From positions 1 to 64,000 of the forward strand of contig NZ_LMQL01000015.1 of NCBI RefSeq assembly GCF_001424545.1: 64,000 nt of DNA, written 5' to 3'. The stretch comes from Ramlibacter sp. Leaf400. Lineage in GTDB: Bacteria > Pseudomonadota > Gammaproteobacteria > Burkholderiales > Burkholderiaceae_C. Both the position numbers and the translations under genes were made by a program. The notes under the pieces are model-generated. The model was given only the letters and a program-made list of their open reading frames with translations, searched no databases and was not told where the DNA came from. This document shows, piece by piece, positions 1 to 8,024 of this stretch (its first letter is position 1; each line of letters begins with the position of its first letter).

Positions 1-2
1 CG

Positions 3-287
3 AACATGAACTACTCGATCTCCAACAACGCGGAGTACGGCGAGTACGTCACGGGCCCGAGGATCGTGGACGAGCGCACCAAGGACGTGATGCGCCAGTG
101 CCTCAAGGACATCCAGACCGGCGAATACGCCAAGAACTTCATCCTGGAAAACCGCGCCGGCGCGCCGACGCTGCAGTCGCGCCGCCGCCTGATGGCCGAG
201 CACCAGATCGAGGTGGTGGGCGAGAAGCTGCGCGCGATGATGCCCTGGATCAAGGCGAACAAGCTGGTCGACAAGGCCCGCAACTGA
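3..287 (+). CDS. ilvC: Ketol-acid reductoisomerase, C-terminal fragment (5' end outside window)
   Basis: The reading frame is open from the window edge to a TGA at 285-287 and encodes the last ~94 residues of acetohydroxy acid isomeroreductase, the NADPH enzyme of valine/isoleucine synthesis. The family's C-terminal knotted domain is recognisable: a [10 protein letters not shown] stretch, the GPR.V.ERTK segment and the near-invariant [14 protein letters not shown]. The internal ATG at 6 is not a start; the gene begins upstream of the window. Family assignment is very secure from these motifs. Confidence 0.93.
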   Translation, partial: NMNYSISNNAEYGEYVTGPRIVDERTKDVMRQCLKDIQTGEYAKNFILENRAGAPTLQSRRRLMAEHQIEVVGEKLRAMMPWIKANKLVDKARN

Positions 288-300
288 GAAGGGGACGGCC

Positions 301-1095
301 ATGCCTGGGGAAGTGATCCGCGTCGCCGTCGTCACCGGCGCCGCGCGTGGCATCGGGCTGGCGATCGCCCGGATGTTCCTGGACCGCGGCGACGCGGTGG
401 CGCTGCTGGACATCGATGCCCCCGCGCTGGCGAGCGCGGCCGCCGAACTCGCCGCCGACCACGGGGATCGCGTGCTGCAGATCCCCTGCGATGTCTCCAA
501 CCCCGAGCAGGTGCGCAACGCCGTCGCGCAGGCCGAGCAGAAGTTCTCGCGCATCGACGCGCTGGTGAACAACGCCGGCGTGGCGGTCTTCAAGCCGCTG
601 ACCGAGACCAGCTTCGAGGAGTGGCGCCACGTGATGGCCACCAACCTGGACGGCGTCTTCCTCTGCAGCCAGGCCTGCGTTGCCGCCATGCGCAAGGTGG
701 GGGGCGGCAGCATCGTCAACATCGCTTCCATCTCCGGCCTGCGCGCCAGCACGCTGCGCGTGGCCTACGGCACGAGCAAGGCCGCGATCGTGCATTTCAC
801 CAAGCAGCAGGCCGTGGAACTCGCGATGCATGGGATCCGGGCCAACGCGGTGGCGCCCGGACCGGTGGAGACAGCGATGGCCAAAAAGGTGCACTCCGCG
901 GCCATCCGCAAGGACTACCACGACAGCGTCCCCCTGGCGCGCTATGGCACGGAGGAGGAGATCGCGGCGGCCGTGGTGTTCCTGTGCTCCGCGCAGGCCA
1001 GCTACGTCACGGGGCAGGTGCTGGCCGTCGACGGCGGCTTCGACGCCGCGGGGGTCGGACTGCCGACGTTGCGAAGGCAGTCCGGCCTGGAGTGA
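301..1095 (+). CDS. SDR family NAD(P)-dependent oxidoreductase
   Basis: A 264-residue classical short-chain dehydrogenase/reductase. The Rossmann motif TGAARGIG is at residues 12-19 and the acidic strand end LLDID (35-39) suggests NAD(H) preference. NNAG is at 90-93 and the catalytic triad S143, Y156, K160 is intact. The C-terminal GQVLAVDGG is typical of 3-ketoacyl-ACP-reductase-like and sugar/polyol dehydrogenases; the substrate cannot be told from sequence. GAAGGGGA lies 7 bases before the ATG. The gene starts 13 bp after ilvC on the same strand, so cotranscription is possible, but no functional link to branched-chain synthesis is evident. Confidence 0.9.
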   Translation: MPGEVIRVAVVTGAARGIGLAIARMFLDRGDAVALLDIDAPALASAAAELAADHGDRVLQIPCDVSNPEQVRNAVAQAEQKFSRIDALVNNAGVAVFKPLTETSFEEWRHVMATNLDGVFLCSQACVAAMRKVGGGSIVNIASISGLRASTLRVAYGTSKAAIVHFTKQQAVELAMHGIRANAVAPGPVETAMAKKVHSAAIRKDYHDSVPLARYGTEEEIAAAVVFLCSAQASYVTGQVLAVDGGFDAAGVGLPTLRRQSGLE

Positions 1096-1124
1096 AGCGC
1101 GGCCGGGGCCGCGCGGCTTTTGCT

Positions 1125-1442
1125 CTAGTTGCGGTCGGCGCGCGCCGGTCTTTCGGCGTCCGCGGCCGGTCCGGCACCGGAGCGGCGCGTGTCGTTGTCG
1201 CCGGGGTTGCGGCGCGTGTTGCGGGCATCCACGTCGACGCCCGGCACGCCGGCGCGGGCGCCCCGGTCACGCGTGCCGACGTCCACATCCACGCCCGGCA
1301 CGCCGCGGCGCACTTCCTGGTCGCTGCTCGCCGACCCGGTACCGCCACGGGTGGTGGGCCCGGTCTGCGCGGAGGCGAGGCCCGACGCGGCCAGCAGCAT
1401 CAGGGCGGCGGCCGGTGCGATAAAACGTTTCGTGGCTTGCAT
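1125..1442 (-). CDS. Small exported protein with duplicated GVPGVDVD motif
   Basis: 105 residues with a clear Sec signal peptide (hydrophobic AAALMLLAASG, likely cleavage after ASA at residue 25). The mature part is low complexity and Arg/Gly/Asp rich, with the eight-residue unit GVPGVDVD present twice (residues 47-54 and 65-72). A strong AAAGGAG site sits 7 bases before the ATG. The protein is probably periplasmic and intrinsically disordered. I do not recognise a named family or function. It is convergent with the upstream SDR. Confidence 0.7.
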   Translation of the reverse strand: MQATKRFIAPAAALMLLAASGLASAQTGPTTRGGTGSASSDQEVRRGVPGVDVDVGTRDRGARAGVPGVDVDARNTRRNPGDNDTRRSGAGPAADAERPARADRN

Positions 1443-1606
1443 GACTTGCTCCTTTCGACTTCGAGGAGACCATGCTGGACCGACGGGGGAGGCCCCCCCG
1501 TGGGATCAGGCCGTCCGCGGCTGTGGGAACGCGCACCGCTTTGCGATGGGGCTTGCGCCGACGGCCCTGAAGGCGCGCGCCGGACCGCCGTCGACTCCGC
1601 TGCGGC

Positions 1607-2398
1607 TCAGATGCCGCCCACGATCAACTTGACCGTGGCCGCGACGATCAGGCCCACGCCCAGCGCGGTCGCGACGCGCTCGCCGCCAGGCGCGAGCTTC
1701 TCGATCGCCACGGCGATGGCCAGCGCCGCCACCCAGGACAAGTTCATCATCCCGCCGATGAAGAGCAGCCCCATCAGCGCCCAGCAGCAGCCCAGGCACA
1801 GCATGCCGTGCCGCAGCCCCATGGAGAACGCGCCGCGCACGCCGGGCCGCCAGTGGCCAAGCAGGAAGCCCAGTGGCGTCCGGCAGGACCGCAGGCAGGC
1901 CCGCTTGAGCGGCGAGAACTGGTAGACGCCGGCCAGGAGCAGCAGGAGCACGGTGAGCCCCGTGGACCGGCTCACCGCCATCGGATCGACCAGGCCCGAC
2001 CGCTGCAGCAGCCATTGCGCCACCGTCCCTGCCGTTGCGAAGCCGAGCCACACGAGGCCGTAGGCGGCCACGAAGGCCCGGGCGCGGCCGTGCTCGCCAT
2101 TGCGCCGGGCGACCTGCACGAACGTCAGGACCATGGGCAGCGCCGACGGCAGCATCATCGCCACCATCATCACGCACCACATCGCCCACACCGCGAGAAG
2201 GTTGGCCGAAGTCCAGGCGCGCGACGTCGGCATCGCCAGCTGCGCGAGCGGCGTCTCCATGTCGATGGCGAGCCAGGCGACGAACAGCCAGCAAGCCACG
2301 CTGGTGCCGAGCAGCGCCAAAGCTGTCCCGCGGTGGGCCCGCATCAGCGGACCGGGTCCTGGCGCCGGGTCGGCCGGCGAGGGAGAGCCCTGCAGCAT
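1607..2398 (-). CDS. DUF2182 integral membrane protein
   Basis: 263 residues from the ATG at 2398, with about seven hydrophobic segments. The segment YQFSPLKRACLRSCRTP followed by a GLRHGMLCLGCCWAL-type block is the hallmark of DUF2182, described as a predicted metal-binding membrane protein because of these Cys/His clusters. An in-frame ATG at 2509 would add a 37-residue hydrophilic extension running almost to the start of the divergent neighbour; 2398 or the ATG at 2344 is more likely. No strong ribosome site decides between them. DUF2182 genes typically sit beside DUF1326 genes, as here, so the two probably work together. Their biochemical role is unknown. Confidence 0.85.
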   Translation of the reverse strand: MLQGSPSPADPAPGPGPLMRAHRGTALALLGTSVACWLFVAWLAIDMETPLAQLAMPTSRAWTSANLLAVWAMWCVMMVAMMLPSALPMVLTFVQVARRNGEHGRARAFVAAYGLVWLGFATAGTVAQWLLQRSGLVDPMAVSRSTGLTVLLLLLAGVYQFSPLKRACLRSCRTPLGFLLGHWRPGVRGAFSMGLRHGMLCLGCCWALMGLLFIGGMMNLSWVAALAIAVAIEKLAPGGERVATALGVGLIVAATVKLIVGGI

Positions 2399-2520
2399 GG
2401 TGCCCAAGATGATCCGCCCCAGCCCTGCGGTCAATCCGCCGCGGGTTACAAGTTGCATTTGCAGCCGGGGGCCGCAGGGCCTACCTTGGAGGCGGCGTTC
2501 ACCACACAAGGAGCACAGCC

Positions 2521-3135
2521 ATGGCCGGCTTCAGCATCAAGGGGCAGTACATGGAGACCTGCAACTGCACACTCCTGTGCCCCTGCATCTGGTCCAACCT
2601 CACCGCGCGGCCGACCGAAGGCGCGTGCGATGCGGCGGTGGCGATGCGGATCGACGAAGGGCAGAAGGACGGCGTGAAGCTGGATGGCCTGGCCTTCGTG
2701 GTCATGCTGCATTCGCCCGGGCCCATGGGGCAGGGCAACCTCACCGTGGGCCTGATCGTCGACGAGGCCGCCAACGACCAGCAGGTCGAAGCGATCCGCA
2801 CCATCGCCACCGGCGAGGCCGGCGGCCCGATGGCCGCGCTGGCGCCGCTGGTGGGCAAGATCGCGGGCATCGAGAAGCGGCCGATCCGCTTCACTCAGCA
2901 GGGGCTGAACTTCACGCTCACGGCGGGCGAGCTGGTGGACCAGGCCTGCGAAGGGCTGGAAAGCGCGGTCAAGCCCGGCGAGGCGATCAGCATCGACAAC
3001 GTCGCGCATCCCGTGAACTCCCGCCTGTCGCTGGCCCGGGCGACCCGCAGCAAGTTCCACGCTTTCGGCATCGACTGGGAGGACCTGACGGGGACCCGCA
3101 ACGGGCACTTCGCGCCGTTCTCCTGGCAGGCCTGA
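2521..3135 (+). CDS. DUF1326 domain protein
   Basis: 204 residues covering a whole DUF1326 domain. The N-terminal cysteine cluster (C14, C16, C20, C22 in TCNCTLLCPCIW) is the family signature and could bind a metal, although this is inference. No signal peptide or membrane segment is visible, so the protein is probably cytoplasmic. AAGGAG lies 8 bases before the ATG. It is divergent from the DUF2182 membrane protein gene, with about 120 bp between the starts, so the pair probably shares a control region. Confidence 0.87.
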   Translation: MAGFSIKGQYMETCNCTLLCPCIWSNLTARPTEGACDAAVAMRIDEGQKDGVKLDGLAFVVMLHSPGPMGQGNLTVGLIVDEAANDQQVEAIRTIATGEAGGPMAALAPLVGKIAGIEKRPIRFTQQGLNFTLTAGELVDQACEGLESAVKPGEAISIDNVAHPVNSRLSLARATRSKFHAFGIDWEDLTGTRNGHFAPFSWQA

Positions 3136-3160
3136 CCGCAGCGGGCGGCCGGCGAGCGGA

Positions 3161-3886
3161 TCACCCGCTCGTGAGCGTCATCAGGATGTCGGCGTACCAG
3201 GCGCAGTTGAGCCCCAGCGATTCGTCGTGGACCGAGTCGCGCCCGCCCATGTCCATGCGCGAGGAGTGCACGCCCAGGAGCTTCCAGGGCATGTCGCCGT
3301 CCGCGGCGCATTTCATCAGCACCGGGCTGCCACTCGATCCCCGGTGGGCGCGCCCGTCGGTCAGGAAGTAGCCCTGGCGCTGGAACCGCACGCCGAAGGC
3401 CGAGGCGATGATCGCGTGCCGCGCCACCGGAAGGTGGTGCACGGTGTCGTGGAAACCGAGCGGATAACCCAGGAGCACCAGCGGGGCGCCGATTTCGGCC
3501 GAACGCAGTTCCTGCAGCAGGTGCCCGGGCGTGAACCACCGGAGGTGCACGTCCGCCGGCAGCGTCGACTGGTCGATCTCCAGGGCCGCGACGTCGATCG
3601 CCCCCGCCGAGTCCTGCCCCTGGTGCCAGTTGGCCGTGCCGTTGTTGAACAGCAGGCAGGAGTGCACCGAGAACCGGGTCAGGTCCTCCCGGTCCGTGTG
3701 CATCAGCAGCTCGACGCGATCGGGAAAATGCCGGCTCGCCTCGTCCGACAGGACGTGCCGGCTGGTCACCACATAGAGCCGCCCATCGCGCTTGAAGAAG
3801 AAGCCGCTCGCACGGGTGAGGAGGACGTTGCCCGAGAACGTCGAGACCTGCGTGGCCGTGAGCAGCAGGGGTTCCACTTCCACCAT
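3161..3886 (-). CDS. Trypsin-like serine peptidase (S1 fold)
   Basis: 241 residues. The start is set by a strong AGGAGGT located 4 bases before the ATG at 3886; an in-frame ATG at 3952 lacks such a site. The chymotrypsin-fold triad is visible as H44 (TSRHVL), D98 (GAIDVAALE) and S187 (RGSSGSPV). The SSGSP nucleophile context and the DVA.LE motif match the many bacterial trypsin-like peptidase-domain proteins. I see no signal peptide or PDZ domain, so unlike HtrA/DegP it is probably cytoplasmic and stand-alone. It is divergent from the small gene at 4004. Confidence 0.8.
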   Translation of the reverse strand: MVEVEPLLLTATQVSTFSGNVLLTRASGFFFKRDGRLYVVTSRHVLSDEASRHFPDRVELLMHTDREDLTRFSVHSCLLFNNGTANWHQGQDSAGAIDVAALEIDQSTLPADVHLRWFTPGHLLQELRSAEIGAPLVLLGYPLGFHDTVHHLPVARHAIIASAFGVRFQRQGYFLTDGRAHRGSSGSPVLMKCAADGDMPWKLLGVHSSRMDMGGRDSVHDESLGLNCAWYADILMTLTSG

Positions 3887-4003
3887 TTGCACCTCCTGGA
3901 ACGCGGCGTCAGGAAGAGCCACTTCGAAAAGCCAGTCTACTTGCATCGGCACGGTCGTGCCCTGTTACGTGCCGCGTAGCGGCCCCGGGGAGGCGCCGGG
4001 CGC

Positions 4004-4300
4004 ATGATGGGTCAGGAGGTCTTCCATGAAGCCACCGCACAAGCCCCCGCGACCCCCCCAGGGCCGGGGGCAGTTCCCGTGAAGGCGAACGCACTGCGCA
4101 CCGTCCGCAAGCTGGCCATGACCGACATCCTGCAGTTCGCGAACGATCCCCACCTCTATCGCGTGGTGGCCCTGGAGCAAATGCTGGGCGGACGCTGGAA
4201 GGTGATGCTGCGGTCCCTGGACGAGGCCGCCACCCTGATGCTCGTCCGGTCGGGGACCGACCAGGTGTTCGTGGTCCCGGGTGGTGCCCTGATGCATTGA
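4004..4300 (+). CDS. Hypothetical protein; real start may be GTG at 4079
   Basis: 98 residues if read from the ATG at 4004. The N-terminal 25 residues are Ala/Pro-rich and poorly protein-like. From the GTG at 4079 the product is a compact 73-residue alpha/beta polypeptide (TDILQFANDPHLYRVVALEQ...). The GTG overlaps the TGA of an 18-codon ORF (4026-4082) that has its own strong AGGAGGT site, so translation could be coupled from that leader. I do not recognise the family and no signal peptide is present. It is divergent from the trypsin-like peptidase gene. Confidence 0.55.
   Translation: MMGQEVFHEATAQAPATPPGPGAVPVKANALRTVRKLAMTDILQFANDPHLYRVVALEQMLGGRWKVMLRSLDEAATLMLVRSGTDQVFVVPGGALMH
4026..4082 (+). 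CDS. Putative 18-codon leader ORF coupled to the next gene
   Basis: An ATG preceded by CAGGAGGTCTTCC opens an 18-residue Pro/Arg/Lys-rich peptide ending in a TGA that overlaps the GTG at 4079 (GTGA). The ribosome site is better than that of the 4004 start. The same ribosome-binding and start context recurs at 4393. The peptide could be a translated leader that delivers ribosomes to the downstream GTG; this is inference from spacing and overlap alone. Confidence 0.35.
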   Translation: MKPPHKPPRPPQGRGQFP

Positions 4301-4392
4301 TTCGGTGCCTGCGCACCACAGCACAATGAGTTGCCAAACAGGCTTTGGCACGCGCTGACGGCAAGCGCAACATGGTCTGGGAGGTCTTCGCC

Positions 4393-4518
4393 ATGAAGAC
4401 GAAGGGGGCCGCGAATGCGCAGGCCCTTGCGCCACCCGCCGGCGCATTTCCCATCCCAGCAGCAGCCTCATACCGGGCTGACTCGGACCGAGGACCACCT
4501 AGAAGGAGTCCGTCATGA
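4393..4518 (+). CDS. Putative 41-residue upstream ORF coupled to exported protein gene
   Basis: A 41-codon ORF begins at ATGAAG, preceded by GGAGGTCTTCGCC, nearly the same start context as at 4026. It ends in a TGA that overlaps the ATG of the next gene (ATGA at 4515-4518). The peptide is Ala/Pro-rich in the middle and Arg/Ser-rich at the end, with no signal sequence. The ATGA overlap is a common arrangement for translational coupling. No family recognised; it may be only a leader. Confidence 0.35.
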   Translation: MKTKGAANAQALAPPAGAFPIPAAASYRADSDRGPPRRSPS

Positions 4519-4817
4519 CCTACCGCATCCTTGCCATCGCCGCACTGGCCTGGGGCCCCGCGCTCGCGCAGGCGCCTGCGCAGCCCGAGCCGATGCCCCT
4601 CTCGCCGAGCGCGGCACCGGCCAAGGCCGTGCGCAGTTCGGCGTCGGGCGAACCGGGGACTTCGGAGCGGCAGGTCGGCGGCCCGCCTGCCACCAGCATC
4701 ATGGGCGCGGGCCCGGCCCGGCCGATGGAAGACAGCGCGAACCGGGCACCGGTCCAGGCGGTGCCGCTGCGGCTGCCCTCACCCTTCAACGAGACCCCCA
4801 ACGGCGGTCCCAACTGA
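4515..4817 (+). CDS. Small exported Pro-rich protein
   Basis: 100 residues with a short signal peptide (hydrophobic ILAIAALAWGPALAQA, cleavage near residue 18-20). A Pro/Ala/Ser-rich mature part follows and ends in PSPFNETPNGGPN. GAAGGAG lies 7 bases before the ATG, so the gene can also be translated independently of the overlapping upstream ORF. No domain recognised; it is probably a disordered periplasmic protein. It is convergent with the esterase gene, with 57 bp between the stops. Confidence 0.65.
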   Translation: MTYRILAIAALAWGPALAQAPAQPEPMPLSPSAAPAKAVRSSASGEPGTSERQVGGPPATSIMGAGPARPMEDSANRAPVQAVPLRLPSPFNETPNGGPN

Positions 4818-4874
4818 AGCTGCCGCCAGGGCCGCCCTCCGGGCGGTCTTTCCGTGGGGGAGACACCCAGGGGA

Positions 4875-6002
4875 TCACGCCTTTCGCGGGTGTTCGAGGA
4901 AGAAGCGCAGCATCTCGGCACTGGCATCCGGCCCCGTGGGGTCCGTGTAGCTGCCGCGGGCGCTGCCGCCCGACCACGCATGGGGCGAGCCGTGCACCGA
5001 CCAGTGCTCCATCGTCACGGCCCCCGTCGCATCTCGCTGGATCTGCCGCGTCGCCTTGCGCCGGCCGTTCGCCTGCACTTCATCGGATTGCGCGCGGCCT
5101 CCTGCCGGGCCGGCCGATTCGAAGACCTGCCGGCCGTTGACCGGGTGCACGGTGGTGTCGGCATCGCCGTGGAACACGATGGTCGGCACGCCGGGCGCGC
5201 GCGGCTTGCGCTCGCCCCCCTTCTTCATCGCCTCGAGCGCGGACGGGACGTCGTGCGCGACGCCCGGCGCCAGGCCGGAATGGACGCCCGCGGCAGCGAA
5301 GAGCTCCGGATAGGCCTCCGCCACGATGGCCGCCATCGCGCCCCCCGCGGACAGGCCCGCCACGTACACCCGGTCCGCGTCGATCGAATGGCGGGCCATG
5401 ACCTCGCGCACCATGCCGGCGAACAGCGCCGGCTCGCCTCGCCCGCGCCCCTGGTGGTTGGACTTGAACCAGTTCCAGCAGCGCTGCGGGTTGGCGCGCT
5501 GCGACTGGCTGGGGTAGAGGACGAAGAAGCCCTGGGCCGCGGCCAGCTCGTTCATGCGGGTTCCCGCGGCGAAGTCGTCCGGGTCCTGGGTGCAGCCGTG
5601 CAGCATCAGCACCAGGGGCATGGGGCGGCTGCCGGCGCCGGGCGGGACGTACAGCTTGTAGTCGCGGCCCGCCAGGCCGGCGGCACCATGGCGCCCCCGC
5701 ACGAAAGCGCCCGGCGCTTCAGGCTGCGCCGCGGCCGGGCCAGGGCCCCATTCGGTCGACTTCGATGCCGGCTTGCTGGCGGGGGAAGGCTGCCAATCCC
5801 CTGCGGGCGGCAGCGCGGGGCGGTCGGCATCGGGCACCTCACGGGCCTCCACGTCGATCACGTCGCCATCGCCATCGCCGTCGGCATCGGCGCCTCCCGT
5901 GGGGCGCAGGGCCTGCTGGATGGCACGGGTGGCGGCCTGCAGATCACCCAGGCGGGTGAGGTGGGTCGCTTCCTGGAGGAGGTGCTGGAAGTCGGGATTC
6001 AT
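4875..6002 (-). CDS. PHB depolymerase family (LpqC-type) alpha/beta esterase
   Basis: 375 residues. Residues ~112-365 form the extracellular-PHB-depolymerase/feruloyl-esterase-like hydrolase. The oxyanion motif HGC is at 135-137, the nucleophile elbow GLSAGG has S218, a HGDAD acidic segment is near 279-283, and the catalytic His in HGSPHAW is H341. The first 100 residues are a helical segment followed by an acidic DGDGDGD run and a Pro/Ser-rich linker; there is no signal peptide, so a cytoplasmic role on short polyester or ester substrates is likely. The start ATG at 6002 overlaps the stop of the small upstream gene (ATGA). An in-frame extension to 6311 is disfavoured because it runs over that gene. 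Confidence 0.85.
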   Translation of the reverse strand: MNPDFQHLLQEATHLTRLGDLQAATRAIQQALRPTGGADADGDGDGDVIDVEAREVPDADRPALPPAGDWQPSPASKPASKSTEWGPGPAAAQPEAPGAFVRGRHGAAGLAGRDYKLYVPPGAGSRPMPLVLMLHGCTQDPDDFAAGTRMNELAAAQGFFVLYPSQSQRANPQRCWNWFKSNHQGRGRGEPALFAGMVREVMARHSIDADRVYVAGLSAGGAMAAIVAEAYPELFAAAGVHSGLAPGVAHDVPSALEAMKKGGERKPRAPGVPTIVFHGDADTTVHPVNGRQVFESAGPAGGRAQSDEVQANGRRKATRQIQRDATGAVTMEHWSVHGSPHAWSGGSARGSYTDPTGPDASAEMLRFFLEHPRKA

Positions 6003-6238
6003 GTTCTTTCGCGGCAAAGGGCGCGCCCGGAGCGGGCGGCGAGAACCGCAGGTGGGCCCGGCCCGGGGACGCTCAAGGCGCGCAGAAGAAACAATCGGTG
6101 TGCCGCGGCGAAGGCGGCGTGCGCGGCAGGCGGAGGACGCAGAACCGAAATCCTGATGTCGGCGCGGGTGCGGGCGAACTCGACCCCCTGGGCGACGAGG
6201 AGGTCCGCCTGGTGCTCCATGAAATCGGAGATGCTCAT
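5999..6238 (-). CDS. Small hypothetical protein coupled to the esterase
   Basis: 79 residues starting at ATG 6238 with GGAAGG 4-6 bases upstream. The first ~35 residues (MSISDFMEHQADLLVAQGVEF...) look like a folded helical segment; the rest is Ala/Leu/Pro/Arg-rich. Its TGA overlaps the esterase ATG as ATGA, a typical coupling arrangement. No family recognised. An accessory role for the esterase is possible but rests only on position. It is divergent from the MEDS gene. Confidence 0.5.
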   Translation of the reverse strand: MSISDFMEHQADLLVAQGVEFARTRADIRISVLRPPPAAHAAFAAAHRLFLLRALSVPGPGPPAVLAARSGRALCRERT

Positions 6239-6354
6239 CGCCCTTCCAGCTCGACGCCACGCCTGGCTCGTCCACGCCCCCCTGCAAGGACCAACGAGGA
6301 AGGCTCGGCACTTTTGCAATCGGCTCGCCGGCCTACACCGGGCTGCGGCGCCTG

Positions 6355-7029
6355 GTGACATCCTCGCAACTCATACCGCTTTCCATGAAGCTCATCCAAG
6401 ACGGCTGCCGCACTCCCCGAACCTTCTGGGGCGAGGTCGCACCGTGTGACCACCTGGTCCAGATCTACGAGGACGAGGCCGTCTTCCTGGACACGCTGGG
6501 ACGGTTCATCGCCGCCGGGCTTGAGTCGGAAGAAGCCGTGGTCGTCATCGCCACGGAGCCGCACCGCCGGGCGCTCGAACGCATGCTGCAGGAGTATGGA
6601 TTCGATCTCGCGGCCGCCCGCGAGTCGAATCGATTCGTCGCACTCGATGCCGTGGAGACCCTGGGGCGGTTCATGGTGGGGGGCTGGCCGGACGATGTCC
6701 TGTTCAGGGAAACCGTCGGCGGCCTGCTCAAGCGTGCCGGCAGCCAGACGCGCCTGGTGCGGGCCTTCGGCGAGATGGTGGCGCTGCTCTGGGCGCAGGG
6801 CCATTGCGCGGCCACCGTGCGGCTCGAACACCTGTGGCACCGGTTCTGCGCGGAGGAAGGCTTCTCCCTGCTGTGCGCCTATCCGAAGAGCGGCTTCACC
6901 GGCAGTGCGGCGGAGTCGATCCGGCAGATCTGCGACGCGCACTCCCACGTCGTGGAGAAAGCCGGCGTCGTCTCCCGCGGCGTGAACTCCATGCGCGAGC
7001 TGTCCAAGAGGATCGACACGCTGGCCTGA
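6355..7029 (+). CDS. MEDS domain sensory protein
   Basis: 224 residues if started at the GTG at 6355; the ATG at 6385 (214 residues) is an equally good choice, since neither has a strong ribosome site. The HLVQIYEDEAVFLDTLGRFIAAGLESEEAVVVIAT block (residues ~33-68) is characteristic of the MEDS domain, found in DcmR-type sensors and in proteins beside histidine kinases. Here the domain stands alone with no kinase or HTH attached. The role is probably ligand sensing or protein interaction in the cytoplasm. Confidence 0.75.
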   Translation: MTSSQLIPLSMKLIQDGCRTPRTFWGEVAPCDHLVQIYEDEAVFLDTLGRFIAAGLESEEAVVVIATEPHRRALERMLQEYGFDLAAARESNRFVALDAVETLGRFMVGGWPDDVLFRETVGGLLKRAGSQTRLVRAFGEMVALLWAQGHCAATVRLEHLWHRFCAEEGFSLLCAYPKSGFTGSAAESIRQICDAHSHVVEKAGVVSRGVNSMRELSKRIDTLA

Positions 7030-7172
7030 ACAGCGTTGCGGGCCCTCGGGTTCCACCTGAACGCATCAATGCGCGCTGCTTGACGGCTTCGCGCGGCGAA
7101 GGGTAGAACGCGGCAGGCATCGGTGAGGCGTCCTCCACGTCGGCGGCGCTCCGTGTCGCAGGAGCCGCAAGA

Positions 7173-8003
7173 ATGAGCATCAAGGCCCGCCGCATCGCTC
7201 CGTGGGAACAGGACCAGGTCGACACCGCCAGCTTCGCGTGGCGGATGCTGGCGGAAGGCGACTCCTGGTTCTCCTTCGGCTCCTTCTTCGGCAACAGCCT
7301 GCTGGACGCGCTGGAGTTCGACCAGAGGACCCTGATCATCCAGACGGCGATGCCGGGCGACACGCTCAGTCGCATGGCCGACTGGTGGAAGGACCTGAAC
7401 TTCAACAACCTGCTCGCCGGCGCGGTGGCCACCCCGTTCGACGCGATCCTGATCAGCGGCGGCGGCAACGACCTGATCAACGCGCTCAGCACGCAATCGC
7501 CCGGCGGTGGCGTGCTGCGCCTGTTCAACCCCAACGAGCCGCCGATGAGCGCGCAGGACTGCATCGACGAAGAGGCGTGGGCGAAGTTCGAGACGTACCT
7601 CCATGCCAACTTCCGCGAGATCAGCAAGCGCGCCAAGGGCAGCCGCGCCAACTCCGGCACGCCGGTCTTCGTGCACACCTACGACTTCGCCACCCCGCGC
7701 GAGAGCGGCTTCGGCCTGGGGCGCGGCCCCTGGTTGTGCCGGGCCTTCCAGGCCCACAACATCCCCGAGATGCGGTGGGTGCCGCTGATGGAGGTGCTCT
7801 CCTCGCGGCTGCAGGCCCTCATCACCGGATTGAGCCTTCCCAACGTCCACGTGATCGACACGCTGGGCACGCTGCAGCGCGCGGAGACTTCGGACGAGGG
7901 CGAGAGCCTGCACTGGGTCAACGAGATCCATCCCAGCCGGGAGGGCTACCGCGAACTGGCCAAGGCGTGGAAGAAGGCGGTGGAGTCCGTCCTGGGCGAC
8001 TGA
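7173..8003 (+). CDS. SGNH/GDSL-type hydrolase
   Basis: 276 residues. Block I is GDSW with the nucleophile S31, block III is the GGGND motif near residue 96-100, and block V is WVNEIHP near the C terminus with H253. The usual Asp three residues before that His is Asn (N250). The Asn form may be normal for this subgroup, as Ser and His carry most of the chemistry. There is no signal peptide. AGGAG lies 8 bases before the ATG. Esterase or lipase activity is likely; the substrate is unknown. Confidence 0.75.
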   Translation: MSIKARRIAPWEQDQVDTASFAWRMLAEGDSWFSFGSFFGNSLLDALEFDQRTLIIQTAMPGDTLSRMADWWKDLNFNNLLAGAVATPFDAILISGGGNDLINALSTQSPGGGVLRLFNPNEPPMSAQDCIDEEAWAKFETYLHANFREISKRAKGSRANSGTPVFVHTYDFATPRESGFGLGRGPWLCRAFQAHNIPEMRWVPLMEVLSSRLQALITGLSLPNVHVIDTLGTLQRAETSDEGESLHWVNEIHPSREGYRELAKAWKKAVESVLGD

Positions 8004-8024
8004 ACCCGGTCGTCCGCCGCGACG

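Noticed and set aside
7173-8003. SGNH hydrolase as an inactive enzyme because the block V Asp is Asn
   Set aside because: Ser and His are retained and the NEIHP form may be normal for this subgroup, so loss of activity is not supported.
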